DNA of 64,000 bases from AC-32 sp963821495 (lineage in GTDB: Bacteria; Actinomycetota; Thermoleophilia; Gaiellales; Gaiellaceae), in the NCBI GenBank assembly GCA_963821495.1, contig CAWGEA010000003.1:372001-436000 (forward strand), in the 5' to 3' direction. This document shows positions 18,248-26,481 of this stretch, one piece after another. The notes beneath the pieces are model-generated. The model had not been told where the DNA came from, did no database searches, and saw nothing but the letters and a program-made list of their open reading frames with translations. Position numbers and translations under genes: made by a program. Within the stretch, counting starts at the first letter, position 1, and every line of letters begins with the position of its first letter.

Positions 18248-19011
18248 TCACCGGCGCCGGCGGCCAGCTCGGCGTTGCGCTGCAGGAGGCCTTCCCCGAG
18301 GCCGACGCGCGCACGCGCTCGGAGCTCGACATCACCCGCCCGCTCGAGCAAGTACCAGACTGTGACCTGGTGCTGCACGCGGCGGCCTGGACGGACGTCG
18401 ACGGCGCCGAGGCCGGCCCCGCGGGAGCCGAGCGCGTGAACGTCGAGGGGACACGCAACGTCGTCGCGCTCGGCGCGCCGGTCGTCTACTTCTCGACGGA
18501 CTACGTCTTCGACGGGTCGAAGCGGGAGCCCTACGTCGAGTCGGACGAGCCGCGGCCGCTCTCGGTCTACGGGCGCACGAAGCTCGGCGGCGAGCGCCAG
18601 GTGCGGGACGGGTGGATCGTCCGCAGCTCCTGGCTCTTCGGCTGGACCGGCACGAACTTCGTGCGGACGATGCTCAGGCTCGGCGCCGAGCGCGACGAGC
18701 TGAGCGTGGTCGCCGACCAGGTCGGCTGCCCGACGTACGTGGGCCATCTCGCGGAGGCGACGCGCGAGCTGCTCTCGCTTCCGCGCGGGGTCTGGCACGT
18801 GGCCGCCGAGGGTGAGTGCTCGTGGGCCGACTTCGCACGCGTGATCTTCGAGGAGGCCGGGCTCGACTGCCGGGTGCGCGAGATCACGACCGAGGAGCTC
18901 GGTCGCCCGGCCCTGCGGCCCGCATACTCGGTCCTGCGCAGCGAGCGCGAGGGCGCACCGCGGCTGCCCCACTGGCGCGAGGGCCTGCGCGCCTGCCTCG
19001 AGCGCCTCTAG
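18244..19011 (+). CDS. rmlD: dTDP-4-dehydrorhamnose reductase RmlD (start unusual)
   Basis: NAD(P)H-dependent SDR that makes dTDP-L-rhamnose. Motifs: ITGAGGQLGVALQ, LHAAAWTDVDGAE, VYFSTDYVFDG, YGRTKLGGE (YxxxK), WIVRSSWLFGW. The frame is open upstream for about 100 residues of non-family sequence with no ATG, GTG or TTG between about 17970 and the Rossmann strand (17968 is the last possible). The only codon at the right place is CTG at 18244, overlapping the rmlC TGA. Alternatives are a -1 frameshift fusing RmlC to RmlD, or a start far upstream. The coordinates given use the CTG. The stop shares CTAG with the MFS gene. Confidence 0.8.
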   Translation: MITGAGGQLGVALQEAFPEADARTRSELDITRPLEQVPDCDLVLHAAAWTDVDGAEAGPAGAERVNVEGTRNVVALGAPVVYFSTDYVFDGSKREPYVESDEPRPLSVYGRTKLGGERQVRDGWIVRSSWLFGWTGTNFVRTMLRLGAERDELSVVADQVGCPTYVGHLAEATRELLSLPRGVWHVAAEGECSWADFARVIFEEAGLDCRVREITTEELGRPALRPAYSVLRSEREGAPRLPHWREGLRACLERL

Positions 19012-20297
19012 CCCGTCTCCAGCTCTTCCAGACTCGGCGCGGCCCGGATCGCCTGGCTCGTAGCGCCCCAGACCAGCAGCGCCGCGCTCCAGCAGAAGAA
19101 GACCGCGACGGTCGTGCGCGGGGAGGTGGCACTCAACAGGAGGCCGGCGACCAAGGGACCGAGCGGGTCGATCAGGCGCGCGAGGTTGCCCCTGACGCTC
19201 TCGACGCGGCCGAGCAGCCGGTCCGGGATCACCGCGACCCGGTAGCCGACGACGACGGAATCGGTGGCCGGGATCACGAACGCCTGCGGCAGCATCCCCA
19301 CGACCAGCACCCAGGCACTGGGCCAGGCCAGGAACAGACCCGCGCCGAGCGCTGCCCACAGCTCGAGCAGGATGATCCCCCGCACGGAGAGGCGCCGTCG
19401 CACGAGCGGCGACGCCAGCGCGCCCACCAGGAGGGCGGCGCCGAAGACCGCCACCAGCAGTCCGATCTCTCCGCCGGAGAGCCCCTCGCGTCCGCCGACG
19501 ACGATCACGACCAGGAGCAGCGCCGGGATGGTCACGTTGCCGAGCGCGTACAGGATCGTCGTCGCGCGCAGGAACGGATGTCCCCAGAGGAAGCGGAAGG
19601 CTTCGGAGACCTGCGAACGCAGACTCGTGGCAGGGCGCTCTCGCCGCTCCTGGAACGGCGTGCGAATCGCGGCCAGCGACGCGATCGAGAAGACGTACGA
19701 GACGCTGTCGACGGCGAACGGGAGCGCGCGGCCGAGAGCGAAGAGCGCGCCGCCGAGCGGCGGCCCTGCGAGGTCGACCGCGGCCTGTCGCGCCCGCTGG
19801 GCACCGACGGCGGCGGGAAGCTGCGCCCTGGGCACGAGCGCGCGTAGTGCGCCGGCCTGGGCGACGAAGAAGACGACTGCGCCCAGTCCCTCGCCGAAGG
19901 CGACCAGCGCGATCAGCAACCACCCGGCCCGGTCGAGCTGGACGGCCACGACGAGCGCTGCGAGGAGCACCGCGCGCAGACCGTCGGCACCGATCAGCAG
20001 GGCTTTCCGGTTCCAGCGGTCGGCGGCGAGTCCCGCCGGCAAGGCGAAAAGTGCGTAGGGGACCAGCCGAGCGAAGCCCACGAAGCCGGCCTTCGCCGGC
20101 GAGTGGGTGAGCGCGAGCACGAGCAGCGGGTAGGCGATCGTGCTGAGCGCAGTTCCCGCGCTCGAGAGGAGGCGTCCGCTCTCGAGCAGCACGAACTCGC
20201 GGTTCCGCCAGAGCGGAAGCGGCTGCGGGCACGGGTCGCGCGCGGCTAGCGCCAGGCCGCTTCGTCGACCGGCGCGCGGTCGCGCAGCGGCTCCCAC
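19008..20297 (-). CDS. MFS transporter (enterobactin-exporter-like group)
   Basis: Twelve-helix major facilitator, about 429 residues from the GTG at 20297. That start overlaps rmlB by 52 bases, but it is needed to include the family N-terminus PLPLWRNREFVLLESGRLLSSAG; the next usable start (GTG 20192) would cut into helix 1. The signature between helices 2 and 3 is ADRWNRKALLIGADGLRA, and the second half contains SPLVRRRLSVRGIILLELWAALG. It belongs to the MFS_3-like exporters with an RTPFQERRERPATSLRSQVSEAFRFLW cytoplasmic loop. Lying just downstream of rmlB, it may be co-transcribed; substrate unknown. Confidence 0.85.
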   Translation of the reverse strand: MGAAARPRAGRRSGLALAARDPCPQPLPLWRNREFVLLESGRLLSSAGTALSTIAYPLLVLALTHSPAKAGFVGFARLVPYALFALPAGLAADRWNRKALLIGADGLRAVLLAALVVAVQLDRAGWLLIALVAFGEGLGAVVFFVAQAGALRALVPRAQLPAAVGAQRARQAAVDLAGPPLGGALFALGRALPFAVDSVSYVFSIASLAAIRTPFQERRERPATSLRSQVSEAFRFLWGHPFLRATTILYALGNVTIPALLLVVIVVGGREGLSGGEIGLLVAVFGAALLVGALASPLVRRRLSVRGIILLELWAALGAGLFLAWPSAWVLVVGMLPQAFVIPATDSVVVGYRVAVIPDRLLGRVESVRGNLARLIDPLGPLVAGLLLSATSPRTTVAVFFCWSAALLVWGATSQAIRAAPSLEELETG

Positions 20298-21244
20298 CAC
20301 TCGCGGCTCTCCGCGTACCAGGCGACGGTTTGCGCGATGCCGTCCTCCCAGCCGATCTCGTCCCGCCAGCCGAGCTCCTCGCGGATCTTCGTCGAGTCGA
20401 GCAGGTAGCGCCGGTCGTGTCCGGGCCGGTCGGGGACGATCGTCTTCAGCGACTCGGGCTTGTCCGTGTGCTCGAGCACCGCGTTCGCAATGTCCTCGAT
20501 CGACTTCTCCACCCCTGAGCCGACGTTGTAGGTCTCGCCGGGCCGACCGCGCTCGAGGACGAGCTCGATCGCGCGGCAGTGGTCGAGCACGTGCAGCCAC
20601 TCGCGCTTGTTCGCGGTCGAGGCGTAGAGCGGCAGCGGCTTGTCGTCGAGCGCGTTGGTGGCGAAGAGCGGGATCACCTTCTCCGGGAACTGGTACGGCC
20701 CGTAGTTGTTCGAGCAGTTGGTGATCGTGACCGGCAGGCCGTAGGTCTCGAAGTAGGCACGGACGGCGTGGTCGGCACCGGCCTTCGACGCGTTGTAGGG
20801 CGTGCGCGGCCGGTAGGGCGTCTCCTCGGTGAAGACGTCGTCCGAGTCCAGCGGCAGGTCGCCGTAGACCTCGCAGGTCGAGACGTGGTGGAAGCGCTGC
20901 AGCCCGGCGCGGCGCGCGGCCTCGAGCAACGTCTGCGTCCCGATCACGTTGGTACGGAAGAAGCGGCCGGGGTCGACGACCGCGAGCGAGTTGTGCGACT
21001 CGGCGGCGAAGTTGACGACCACCTCGACGTCCTCGTCGCGCAGCGTCCGCTCGGCGAGCTCCGGGTCGGCGATGTCGCCCTCGACGAAGACGATCCGGTC
21101 GTCGACGTCGGCCAGGCTCTCGCGGTTGCCCGCGTAGGTGAGCAGGTCGTAGGCGACGAGGTGGTCGTCCGCGTATCGCTCCAGCCAGAAGCGCACGAAG
21201 TTCGAGCCGATGAACCCGGCCGCGCCGGTGACGAGGATTCGCAT
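20246..21244 (-). CDS. rmlB: dTDP-glucose 4,6-dehydratase RmlB
   Basis: Converts dTDP-glucose to dTDP-4-keto-6-deoxyglucose, second step of rhamnose synthesis. 332 residues, extended SDR: GAAGFIGSNFVRFWLE (NAD loop), NFAAESHNSLAVVDPGRFFRTNV, YNASKAGADHAVRAY (YxxxK) and NCSNNYGPYQFPEKVIPLF. The normally invariant Thr-Asp-Glu catalytic triplet reads STCEVYGDL, so the Asp is Cys. The segment HNSLAVVDPG also differs from the HVDRSI of textbook RmlB, marking a divergent subfamily. Context with rmlACD still favours this function. TAGACT lies 7 bases before the ATG. Confidence 0.88.
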   Translation of the reverse strand: MRILVTGAAGFIGSNFVRFWLERYADDHLVAYDLLTYAGNRESLADVDDRIVFVEGDIADPELAERTLRDEDVEVVVNFAAESHNSLAVVDPGRFFRTNVIGTQTLLEAARRAGLQRFHHVSTCEVYGDLPLDSDDVFTEETPYRPRTPYNASKAGADHAVRAYFETYGLPVTITNCSNNYGPYQFPEKVIPLFATNALDDKPLPLYASTANKREWLHVLDHCRAIELVLERGRPGETYNVGSGVEKSIEDIANAVLEHTDKPESLKTIVPDRPGHDRRYLLDSTKIREELGWRDEIGWEDGIAQTVAWYAESREWWEPLRDRAPVDEAAWR

Positions 21245-21251
21245 CCGTCGG

Positions 21252-21257
21252 AGTCTA
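21252..21257 (-). promoter_or_regulatory. Putative -10 box (TAGACT) of rmlB
   Basis: TAGACT ends 7 bases before the minus-strand ATG at 21244, giving rmlB its own promoter separate from rmlACD. Confidence 0.45.
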
Positions 21258-21298
21258 CGCAGCCCTCTCCCGACCGAAAGGCCAGGGTATGTGGAGGC

Positions 21299-22675
21299 TC
21301 AGCAGTGCTGGGCGCGCTTGCGAATGTCGCGTGGCTCGTTGCGGTCCGGCTCAAGGTGCTCGGCGCGCCTGAGGTACGTGACGGCCTCGCTGCACCGGCC
21401 CAGCCGGTAGAGCGTGTACCCGAGGTTGTAGTTCGCGTAGCCCTCGTACGGGTCGGCCGGCCCGGTGCCCTGGAGCTTCTGCACTGCCTGCTGGAGGAGC
21501 GGGAGCGCACCCGGGTAGTCGCCCTGACGCATCAGCGAGTAGCCCTGGTTGTTGAGGGCGTGGCCGCTGCCGCCCGTGGACGCTGGTGGCGGAGGTGGCG
21601 GAGGTGGCGGAGGTGGCGGAGGGGCGGGCGCCGTGGTCTGCTGGGTCACGGTCTGTTGCACCGTGGTCGTGCCGCCGGGGCCAGCGACGGTACGCGTCAC
21701 GACGGTCGGCGACGAGCCGCCGCTCGTCAGGATCGCCGCGACGACCGCGCCGACAGCGCCCGCAGCGAGGAGGGCGAGCGGGAGCAGGTAGCCCTTGCCT
21801 GACTTGCGCGACGGCGCGGGAGGCGCGAGCAAGGCCGTCGTGCCGGCAGAGCGAGACAGCGCGTTGCGCAGCTCGGCCACGAACTCGCGGGCCGAGCCGT
21901 ACCGACTCACTGGATCCTTCGAGAGCGCCCGCCGGAAGACGCGGTCGAGCTCGGACGGCAGGTGCTCGCAGCGCTCGACGATCGACGGCACCGGAGCATT
22001 CACGTGCGCCGCAGCCTCGGCCGTCGGCGACTCGTTCTCGAACGGCCGCTCGCCGCTCAGCAGCTCGTACGCCACGACCGCGAGCGCGTAGACGTCGCTC
22101 GCAGGCGTCGCCCGTTCGCCGGTCGCCTGCTCGGGTGAGAGGTAGCCGGCCGTGCCGAGCACGGTGCCCGTGAGCGTCATCGAGTCGAGGCCGGCCGCGC
22201 TCGCGATCCCGAAGTCGGCGACCGCCACCTCCTCGCGGTCGTTCAGGAGCAGGTTCGCGGGCTTGACGTCGCGGTGGACGATCCCGTGCCGGTGCGCGGC
22301 GTCGAGCGCGATCGCAGCCTGTTCGAGCCACGCGAGCGCCCGGGCCGGCGGCTGCGCGCCCTCGCGGCGGAGCCGCTCCTCCAGAGACCCGCCCGAGAGG
22401 TACTCCATGACGATGAACGGGCGGTTCTCCCAGTCGCCGACGTCGAAGATCGTGATCGCCCCGGGCTCGCCGGAGATGCGCGCGGCGGCCAGCGCCTCGC
22501 GCTTGAAGCGCTGCCGGATCCCGGCGTCTGCGGCGTAGCGGTCGCCCAGCAACTTCACCGCGACCTCGCGTCCGAGCAGCTCGTCGGTCGCGACGTAGAT
22601 GTCGCCCATCGCCCCGCGCCCGACGCGGCGCGGCGAGCGGTAGCGAGGGGGCAGCAGCTCGGTCCCGACAGGCAT
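21299..22675 (-). CDS. Ser/Thr protein kinase with extracytoplasmic TPR domain
   Basis: 458-residue Hanks-type membrane kinase. Kinase domain residues 10-275: GRGAMGDIYVA (Gly loop), REVAVKLLG (Lys), GIVHRDVKPANLLL (catalytic Asp), VADFGIAS, GTAGYLSPEQA. A single TM helix (YLLPLALLAAGAVGAVVAAIL) lies near residue 310, then a Thr/Val-rich linker, an uninterrupted run of 13 prolines with flanking Ala/Pro, and a C-terminal TPR-like region (LNNQGYSLMRQGDYPGALPLLQQ, YANYNLGYTLYRLGRCSEAVTYL). The outer TPR suggests a protein-sensing ectodomain. It diverges from the SpoIID gene. Confidence 0.9.
   Translation of the reverse strand: MPVGTELLPPRYRSPRRVGRGAMGDIYVATDELLGREVAVKLLGDRYAADAGIRQRFKREALAAARISGEPGAITIFDVGDWENRPFIVMEYLSGGSLEERLRREGAQPPARALAWLEQAAIALDAAHRHGIVHRDVKPANLLLNDREEVAVADFGIASAAGLDSMTLTGTVLGTAGYLSPEQATGERATPASDVYALAVVAYELLSGERPFENESPTAEAAAHVNAPVPSIVERCEHLPSELDRVFRRALSKDPVSRYGSAREFVAELRNALSRSAGTTALLAPPAPSRKSGKGYLLPLALLAAGAVGAVVAAILTSGGSSPTVVTRTVAGPGGTTTVQQTVTQQTTAPAPPPPPPPPPPPPPASTGGSGHALNNQGYSLMRQGDYPGALPLLQQAVQKLQGTGPADPYEGYANYNLGYTLYRLGRCSEAVTYLRRAEHLEPDRNEPRDIRKRAQHC
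21585..21620 (+). repeat. Four perfect 9-bp repeats GGTGGCGGA encoding polyproline
   Basis: GGTGGCGGA is repeated four times head to tail, with degenerate continuation downstream, encoding the proline tract of the kinase linker on the minus strand. Slippage here would change linker length by multiples of three residues without breaking the frame. Confidence 0.9.
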
Positions 22676-22822
22676 CCGCCGCGAGTTTCCCCATCCGGAG
22701 TGGTCGAAAACGGTCCATTCGCGCCGAAGGAGCGGGAAAACGGCCCAGACGTGCGCTACCCTCAGTGGGCCCGGCCGTGGCGTCCGGCCAGGATTCAGCC
22801 CGCGGGCCGGCCTTACGAGGCG

Positions 22823-24418
22823 ATGGTCAGCACACTCGCAGCAGCCCTTCTCGCCGCCCTGGGCCTCTCCGGAGGCCCGGCGACGCACAGCGCCGCTCCG
22901 GCGGGGCCGTCGTTCTTCGTCTCCGGCCACGGCTGGGGTCACGGCGTCGGACTCGCGCAGTACGGCGCGTACGGCTACGCGCTGCACGGCTGGACCTACG
23001 ACCAGATCGTCGCGCACTACTACCCGGGCACGAGCCTGGGCGACGCGCCGGTCAGGCGCGTGCGCGTGCTCCTCGCCGGGGCCGCGAAGAGCGTCACCAT
23101 CTCCTCGCGCTCGCCGTTCACCGTCCGCGACGGCTCGGGCAAGACCCACAAGCTCCCGGCGGGCAAGCAGCAGCTCGGGCCGGGCCTCAAGCTCAAGCTC
23201 GCGGCGAGCACGAAGGCGTTGCCAGCGCCGCTCGTCTTCGCGCCCGGCGAGACGCCGCTCGCGCTCGGCAGCCGCTCGTACCGAGGCTCGTTTCGCGTCA
23301 CCGGCGGCAAGGCGGTCCGGGTCGTGGACGTCGTCGGGCTGGAGCAGTACCTCTGGGGCGTCGTGCCGAGCGAGATGCCCGACCGCTGGCCGGCCGAGGC
23401 GCTCCAGGCGCAGGCCGTCGTCGCCCGCACCTACGGGCTCGGGCACCTCGAGCACGGCGGCGACTTCGACCTCTACGCCGACACGCGCAGCCAGGTCTAC
23501 GGTGGGATCGCCGCCGAGTCCGCGCCGGGCCGTGACGCGGTGAACGCGACGGCCGGCCAGGTCGTGCTCTACAAGGGCGACCTCGCGCAGACGTTCTTCT
23601 TCTCGAGCTCGGGCGGCCGCACCGCCAACGTCCAGGACGTCTGGGGCTCGAAGGGCCTGCCCTACCTCGTCTCGGTGCCTGATCCGTACGACACGCTCTC
23701 GCCGTACCACAACTGGGGGCCGCTGCGGTACAGCGCCAAGCTGCTCGGCCGGCGGCTTCACGCGCGGGGGACGCTGCTCGACGTGCGGACGAACGCGGCT
23801 CCGTCGGGTCGTGTGCGCTCGGTCACGATCGTCGGCTCGAAGGGCATCCGCACGATCACGGGTGACGCGGCGCGGCGCTCGCTCGGGCTTCGCTCGACGT
23901 GGTTCACGATCGGCGCGCTCACCCTCGACGCGCCGCAACGGCCGCTCGTCTACGGCAGCGAGACGAAGCTCACGGGCTACTCCCGTGGCATTCCTCGCGT
24001 GACCCTCCAGTCACGGCCCTACGGCGGCACCTGGAAGCCGCTCGCGGTCCTGCGCTCGCGCGGCGGGCGCGTGACGGCGACGCTCTCGCCGAAGGTGACC
24101 ACCGACTACCGCATCTCGTCAGGCTTCGTCCGCAGCGGCATCGTGCGGCTCGCGGTGGCGCCGGCCGTGGGGATCACGCCCGCGACCGACCGCACGTCGG
24201 TGAGCGGCGTCGTCAAGCCGCTGCTGCCCGATGCGCCCGTCCAGCTGCAGCGGCAGGCGGGCACCGGCTGGAAGACGGTCGCCACGACGACGGTTACCTC
24301 CTATGGTGCGTTCACGGCCTCGCTCGATCTCACTCCCGGCACCTACCGCGCGCGCGTGCTCGCGGGCAAGGGGTACGCCGCCGGCATCTCGCCGGCCCTG
24401 ACGGTGGTCCCCGCGTGA
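22823..24418 (+). CDS. SpoIID/LytB-domain secreted protein
   Basis: 531-residue exported protein. The start is the ATG at 22823, followed by a signal-like segment. The SpoIID family blocks are present but permuted: GHGWGHGVGLAQYGAYG with YDQIVAHYYPGT, which normally closes the domain, comes first (residues 33-73); then YLWGVVPSEMPDRWPAEALQAQAVVARTYGL (about 178-208), SQVYGGI, FFSSSGGRT and ARRSLGLRSTWF. After residue 360 there are Ig-like repeats (YGSETKLTGYSRGIPRV and TDRTSVSGVVKPLLPDAPV blocks). In spore formers SpoIID is a lytic transglycosylase; here a peptidoglycan role in a non-spore context is inferred. Overlaps the subtilisin gene (GTGA). Confidence 0.88.
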   Translation: MVSTLAAALLAALGLSGGPATHSAAPAGPSFFVSGHGWGHGVGLAQYGAYGYALHGWTYDQIVAHYYPGTSLGDAPVRRVRVLLAGAAKSVTISSRSPFTVRDGSGKTHKLPAGKQQLGPGLKLKLAASTKALPAPLVFAPGETPLALGSRSYRGSFRVTGGKAVRVVDVVGLEQYLWGVVPSEMPDRWPAEALQAQAVVARTYGLGHLEHGGDFDLYADTRSQVYGGIAAESAPGRDAVNATAGQVVLYKGDLAQTFFFSSSGGRTANVQDVWGSKGLPYLVSVPDPYDTLSPYHNWGPLRYSAKLLGRRLHARGTLLDVRTNAAPSGRVRSVTIVGSKGIRTITGDAARRSLGLRSTWFTIGALTLDAPQRPLVYGSETKLTGYSRGIPRVTLQSRPYGGTWKPLAVLRSRGGRVTATLSPKVTTDYRISSGFVRSGIVRLAVAPAVGITPATDRTSVSGVVKPLLPDAPVQLQRQAGTGWKTVATTTVTSYGAFTASLDLTPGTYRARVLAGKGYAAGISPALTVVPA

Positions 24419-25848
24419 GGCGCGCGCTCGCGCTCGGGGCGGCCGCCGTGGCACTCGCCGCGCCGGCTGCCGCCACGGCGGTGACGCTCCCGAACGACCC
24501 GCTCGCGCAGCGCCAGTGGTACCTCGGCCGTGACCGGGCGCTCGACATCTTCGACGCGGCGAAGCAGCTCTTCCCAGTTCGGGTCGCCGTGATCGACTCG
24601 GGCATCGACCTCGGGCATCCGGAGCTCAAAGGCCGGATCGCCGCCTCGCACAGCTTCGTCGGAGGTTCGATGACCGACGAGGTCGGCCACGGCACGTTCG
24701 TCGCCGGCGAGATCGCGGCGATCGCCGACAACGGCGTCGGCATCGCGGGGCTCGCCCCGCCGGCACGGCTCGTCGTCGCGAAGGTCGTCAGGGACGACGG
24801 GACGATCTCGCCGAGGGCCGAGGCGCGTGCAATCCGTTGGGCCGTGAGCCAGCACGCGCGTGTGATCAACCTCAGCCTCGGCAGCACGCGCGACCCGGGG
24901 AACCCGGGCAACGACGGCTTCTCGACGGCAGAGCGGCTGGCAATCGAGTTCGCCGTGCGCCGCGGCGTGCTCGTGGTCGCGGCGGCCGGGAACGGCAACG
25001 ACGCGCCCACGAAGCCGTGGCCCTACGCGAGCTACCCGGCCGCGTTCCCGCACGTGCTCGGCGTCGGCGCCTACGGGCGCTCTGGCCGCGTGCCGATGTT
25101 CTCAAACCGCGACGACCACTACGTCGACCTCGCAGCCCCGGGGATGGACATCGTCTCGCTCTTTCCGCGGCCGCTGACACGGAGCTTCTCCGATTGCCTC
25201 GAACAGGGTTACTCGCCCTGCGGCACGAAGGAGTACCGCAACGCCAACGGCACCTCGTTCTCGTCGCCGCAGGTCGCCGCGGCTGCGGCGCTGCTGCTCG
25301 GTGAGATCCCGTCGCTGCGACCCGACCAGGTCGCGGAGATCCTGAAGCTGACGGCCCAGGACGCGACCCCCGCCAACGGCTGCGACGACTGCACGCCGGG
25401 CCCCGACCCGCTCACCGGCTTCGGCCGGCTCGACATCGGCTCCGCGCTGGACGCGCTGCCCGCCGGCGCGCCGCCGGCCGACCGGCTCGAGCCGAACGAC
25501 GACACCGGCCGGCACGCGGCGCTCGTCGACCGGAAGCTGAACACGCGCGCGACCCTCGACTGGTGGGACGACCCGACCGACGTCTACCGCGTCCACCTGA
25601 ACCGCGGGCAGGGCATCTCGGTGGTCGTCCGCGCCGGACCGAAGCTCGACCCGTCGCTGATCCTCTGGAAGCCGGGGCTCGACCGCCTCGCCGACGCGCG
25701 TTCCGACCTGCGCGCGCGCCGCTCGATCCACGGCCCCGGGGTGCCCGAGCGGATCGCCTACCGGGCGCACAGGAGCGGCTGGTACTACGTGCAGGTGAAG
25801 CTGGCGCGGCCGGGCTTCGGGCCCTACCGCATCACGCTAGCTTCCTAG
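24415..25848 (+). CDS. Secreted S8 (subtilisin-like) serine protease
   Basis: 477 residues with a signal peptide (ALALGAAAVALAAPAAATA). The catalytic triad is visible: VAVIDSGIDLGHPEL (Asp near 58), GHGTFVAGEIAAIAD (His near 92) and NGTSFSSPQVAAAAALLL (Ser near 280), with the oxyanion Asn in AAAGNGNDAP. The propeptide is very short (LPNDPLAQRQWYLGRDRALDIF). Residues from about 355 form a pre-peptidase C-terminal-like beta domain beginning RLEPNDDTGRHA. Its GTG overlaps the SpoIID stop, so the protease and the wall protein are co-translated; the protease may process its partner. The 3' end overlaps the convergent acetyltransferase by 12 bases. Confidence 0.92.
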   Translation: MRRALALGAAAVALAAPAAATAVTLPNDPLAQRQWYLGRDRALDIFDAAKQLFPVRVAVIDSGIDLGHPELKGRIAASHSFVGGSMTDEVGHGTFVAGEIAAIADNGVGIAGLAPPARLVVAKVVRDDGTISPRAEARAIRWAVSQHARVINLSLGSTRDPGNPGNDGFSTAERLAIEFAVRRGVLVVAAAGNGNDAPTKPWPYASYPAAFPHVLGVGAYGRSGRVPMFSNRDDHYVDLAAPGMDIVSLFPRPLTRSFSDCLEQGYSPCGTKEYRNANGTSFSSPQVAAAAALLLGEIPSLRPDQVAEILKLTAQDATPANGCDDCTPGPDPLTGFGRLDIGSALDALPAGAPPADRLEPNDDTGRHAALVDRKLNTRATLDWWDDPTDVYRVHLNRGQGISVVVRAGPKLDPSLILWKPGLDRLADARSDLRARRSIHGPGVPERIAYRAHRSGWYYVQVKLARPGFGPYRITLAS

Positions 25849-26481
25849 CAGCTCCTCGTCCGGCACCTCACGGATCTGCCGCGCCGGGCTGCCGACGACG
25901 ACCGCGCGCGGCGCCACGTCCCTGAGCACGACCGCGCCGGCCCCGACGAACGCCTCCTCGCCGATCTCGATCCCGGGCAGCAGCACGCAGCCGCCGCCGA
26001 CGCGCGCGCCGCGGCGGATCGTCGGCCCCTTCACGAGCTCGTGCCGCTGCTCGGTGCGGCCCATGAAGTTGTCGTTCGTCGTGATCACGCACGGCGCGAT
26101 GAAGACGTTCTCCTCGAGCAGCGAGTACGCGGTGATGTAGGCGTGCGCCTGGATCTTCGTCAGCGCCCCGACGGAGGTGTCGTTCTCGACGAGCGAGCCG
26201 CGCCCGATCACGACGCCGTCGCCGATCGTGCAGCGCTCCCGCACGCAGGCCTGGTCGCCGACGATCACCCGCTCGCCCACGGTCGTCCCCGCGAACACGA
26301 CGGCGCCGGTGGAGACGATCGTGCCGGCGCCGAGCTCGAGCGGCGGCAGCTCCTCCCGCTTGGCGGTCGAGCGCGGCGAGAGCGTCGGCTGCTTGCCGAC
26401 GACCGCATAGTCGAGGATCTTGCAGCCCTCGCCGACCACCGTGCCCGGGTAGACGATCGCGGTGTCGGCGATCTCGCTCAC
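25837..26481 (-). CDS. wbpD: Left-handed beta-helix acetyltransferase, WbpD type
   Basis: 214-residue hexapeptide-repeat N-acetyltransferase; the frame is open upstream but the family starts at GTG 26481 (VSEIADTAIVYPGTVVGEGC). Repeats are clear throughout (VVFAGTTVGERVIVGDQACVRERCTIGDGVVIGRGSLVENDTSVG), with a loop SLLEENVFIAPCVITTNDNFMGR holding the probable catalytic region and a VVGSPARQIREVP tail. It overlaps the stop-start of the oxidoreductase gene above by four bases. With WbpA-, WbpB- and WbpI-type neighbours it is best assigned to acetylation of a 3-amino sugar nucleotide. Last gene of the operon. Confidence 0.82.
   Translation of the reverse strand: MSEIADTAIVYPGTVVGEGCKILDYAVVGKQPTLSPRSTAKREELPPLELGAGTIVSTGAVVFAGTTVGERVIVGDQACVRERCTIGDGVVIGRGSLVENDTSVGALTKIQAHAYITAYSLLEENVFIAPCVITTNDNFMGRTEQRHELVKGPTIRRGARVGGGCVLLPGIEIGEEAFVGAGAVVLRDVAPRAVVVGSPARQIREVPDEELLGS

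Noticed and set aside
21585..21640. Short repeats as a possible CRISPR array
   Set aside because: The units are 9 bp, contiguous, without spacers and in frame with a polyproline linker.
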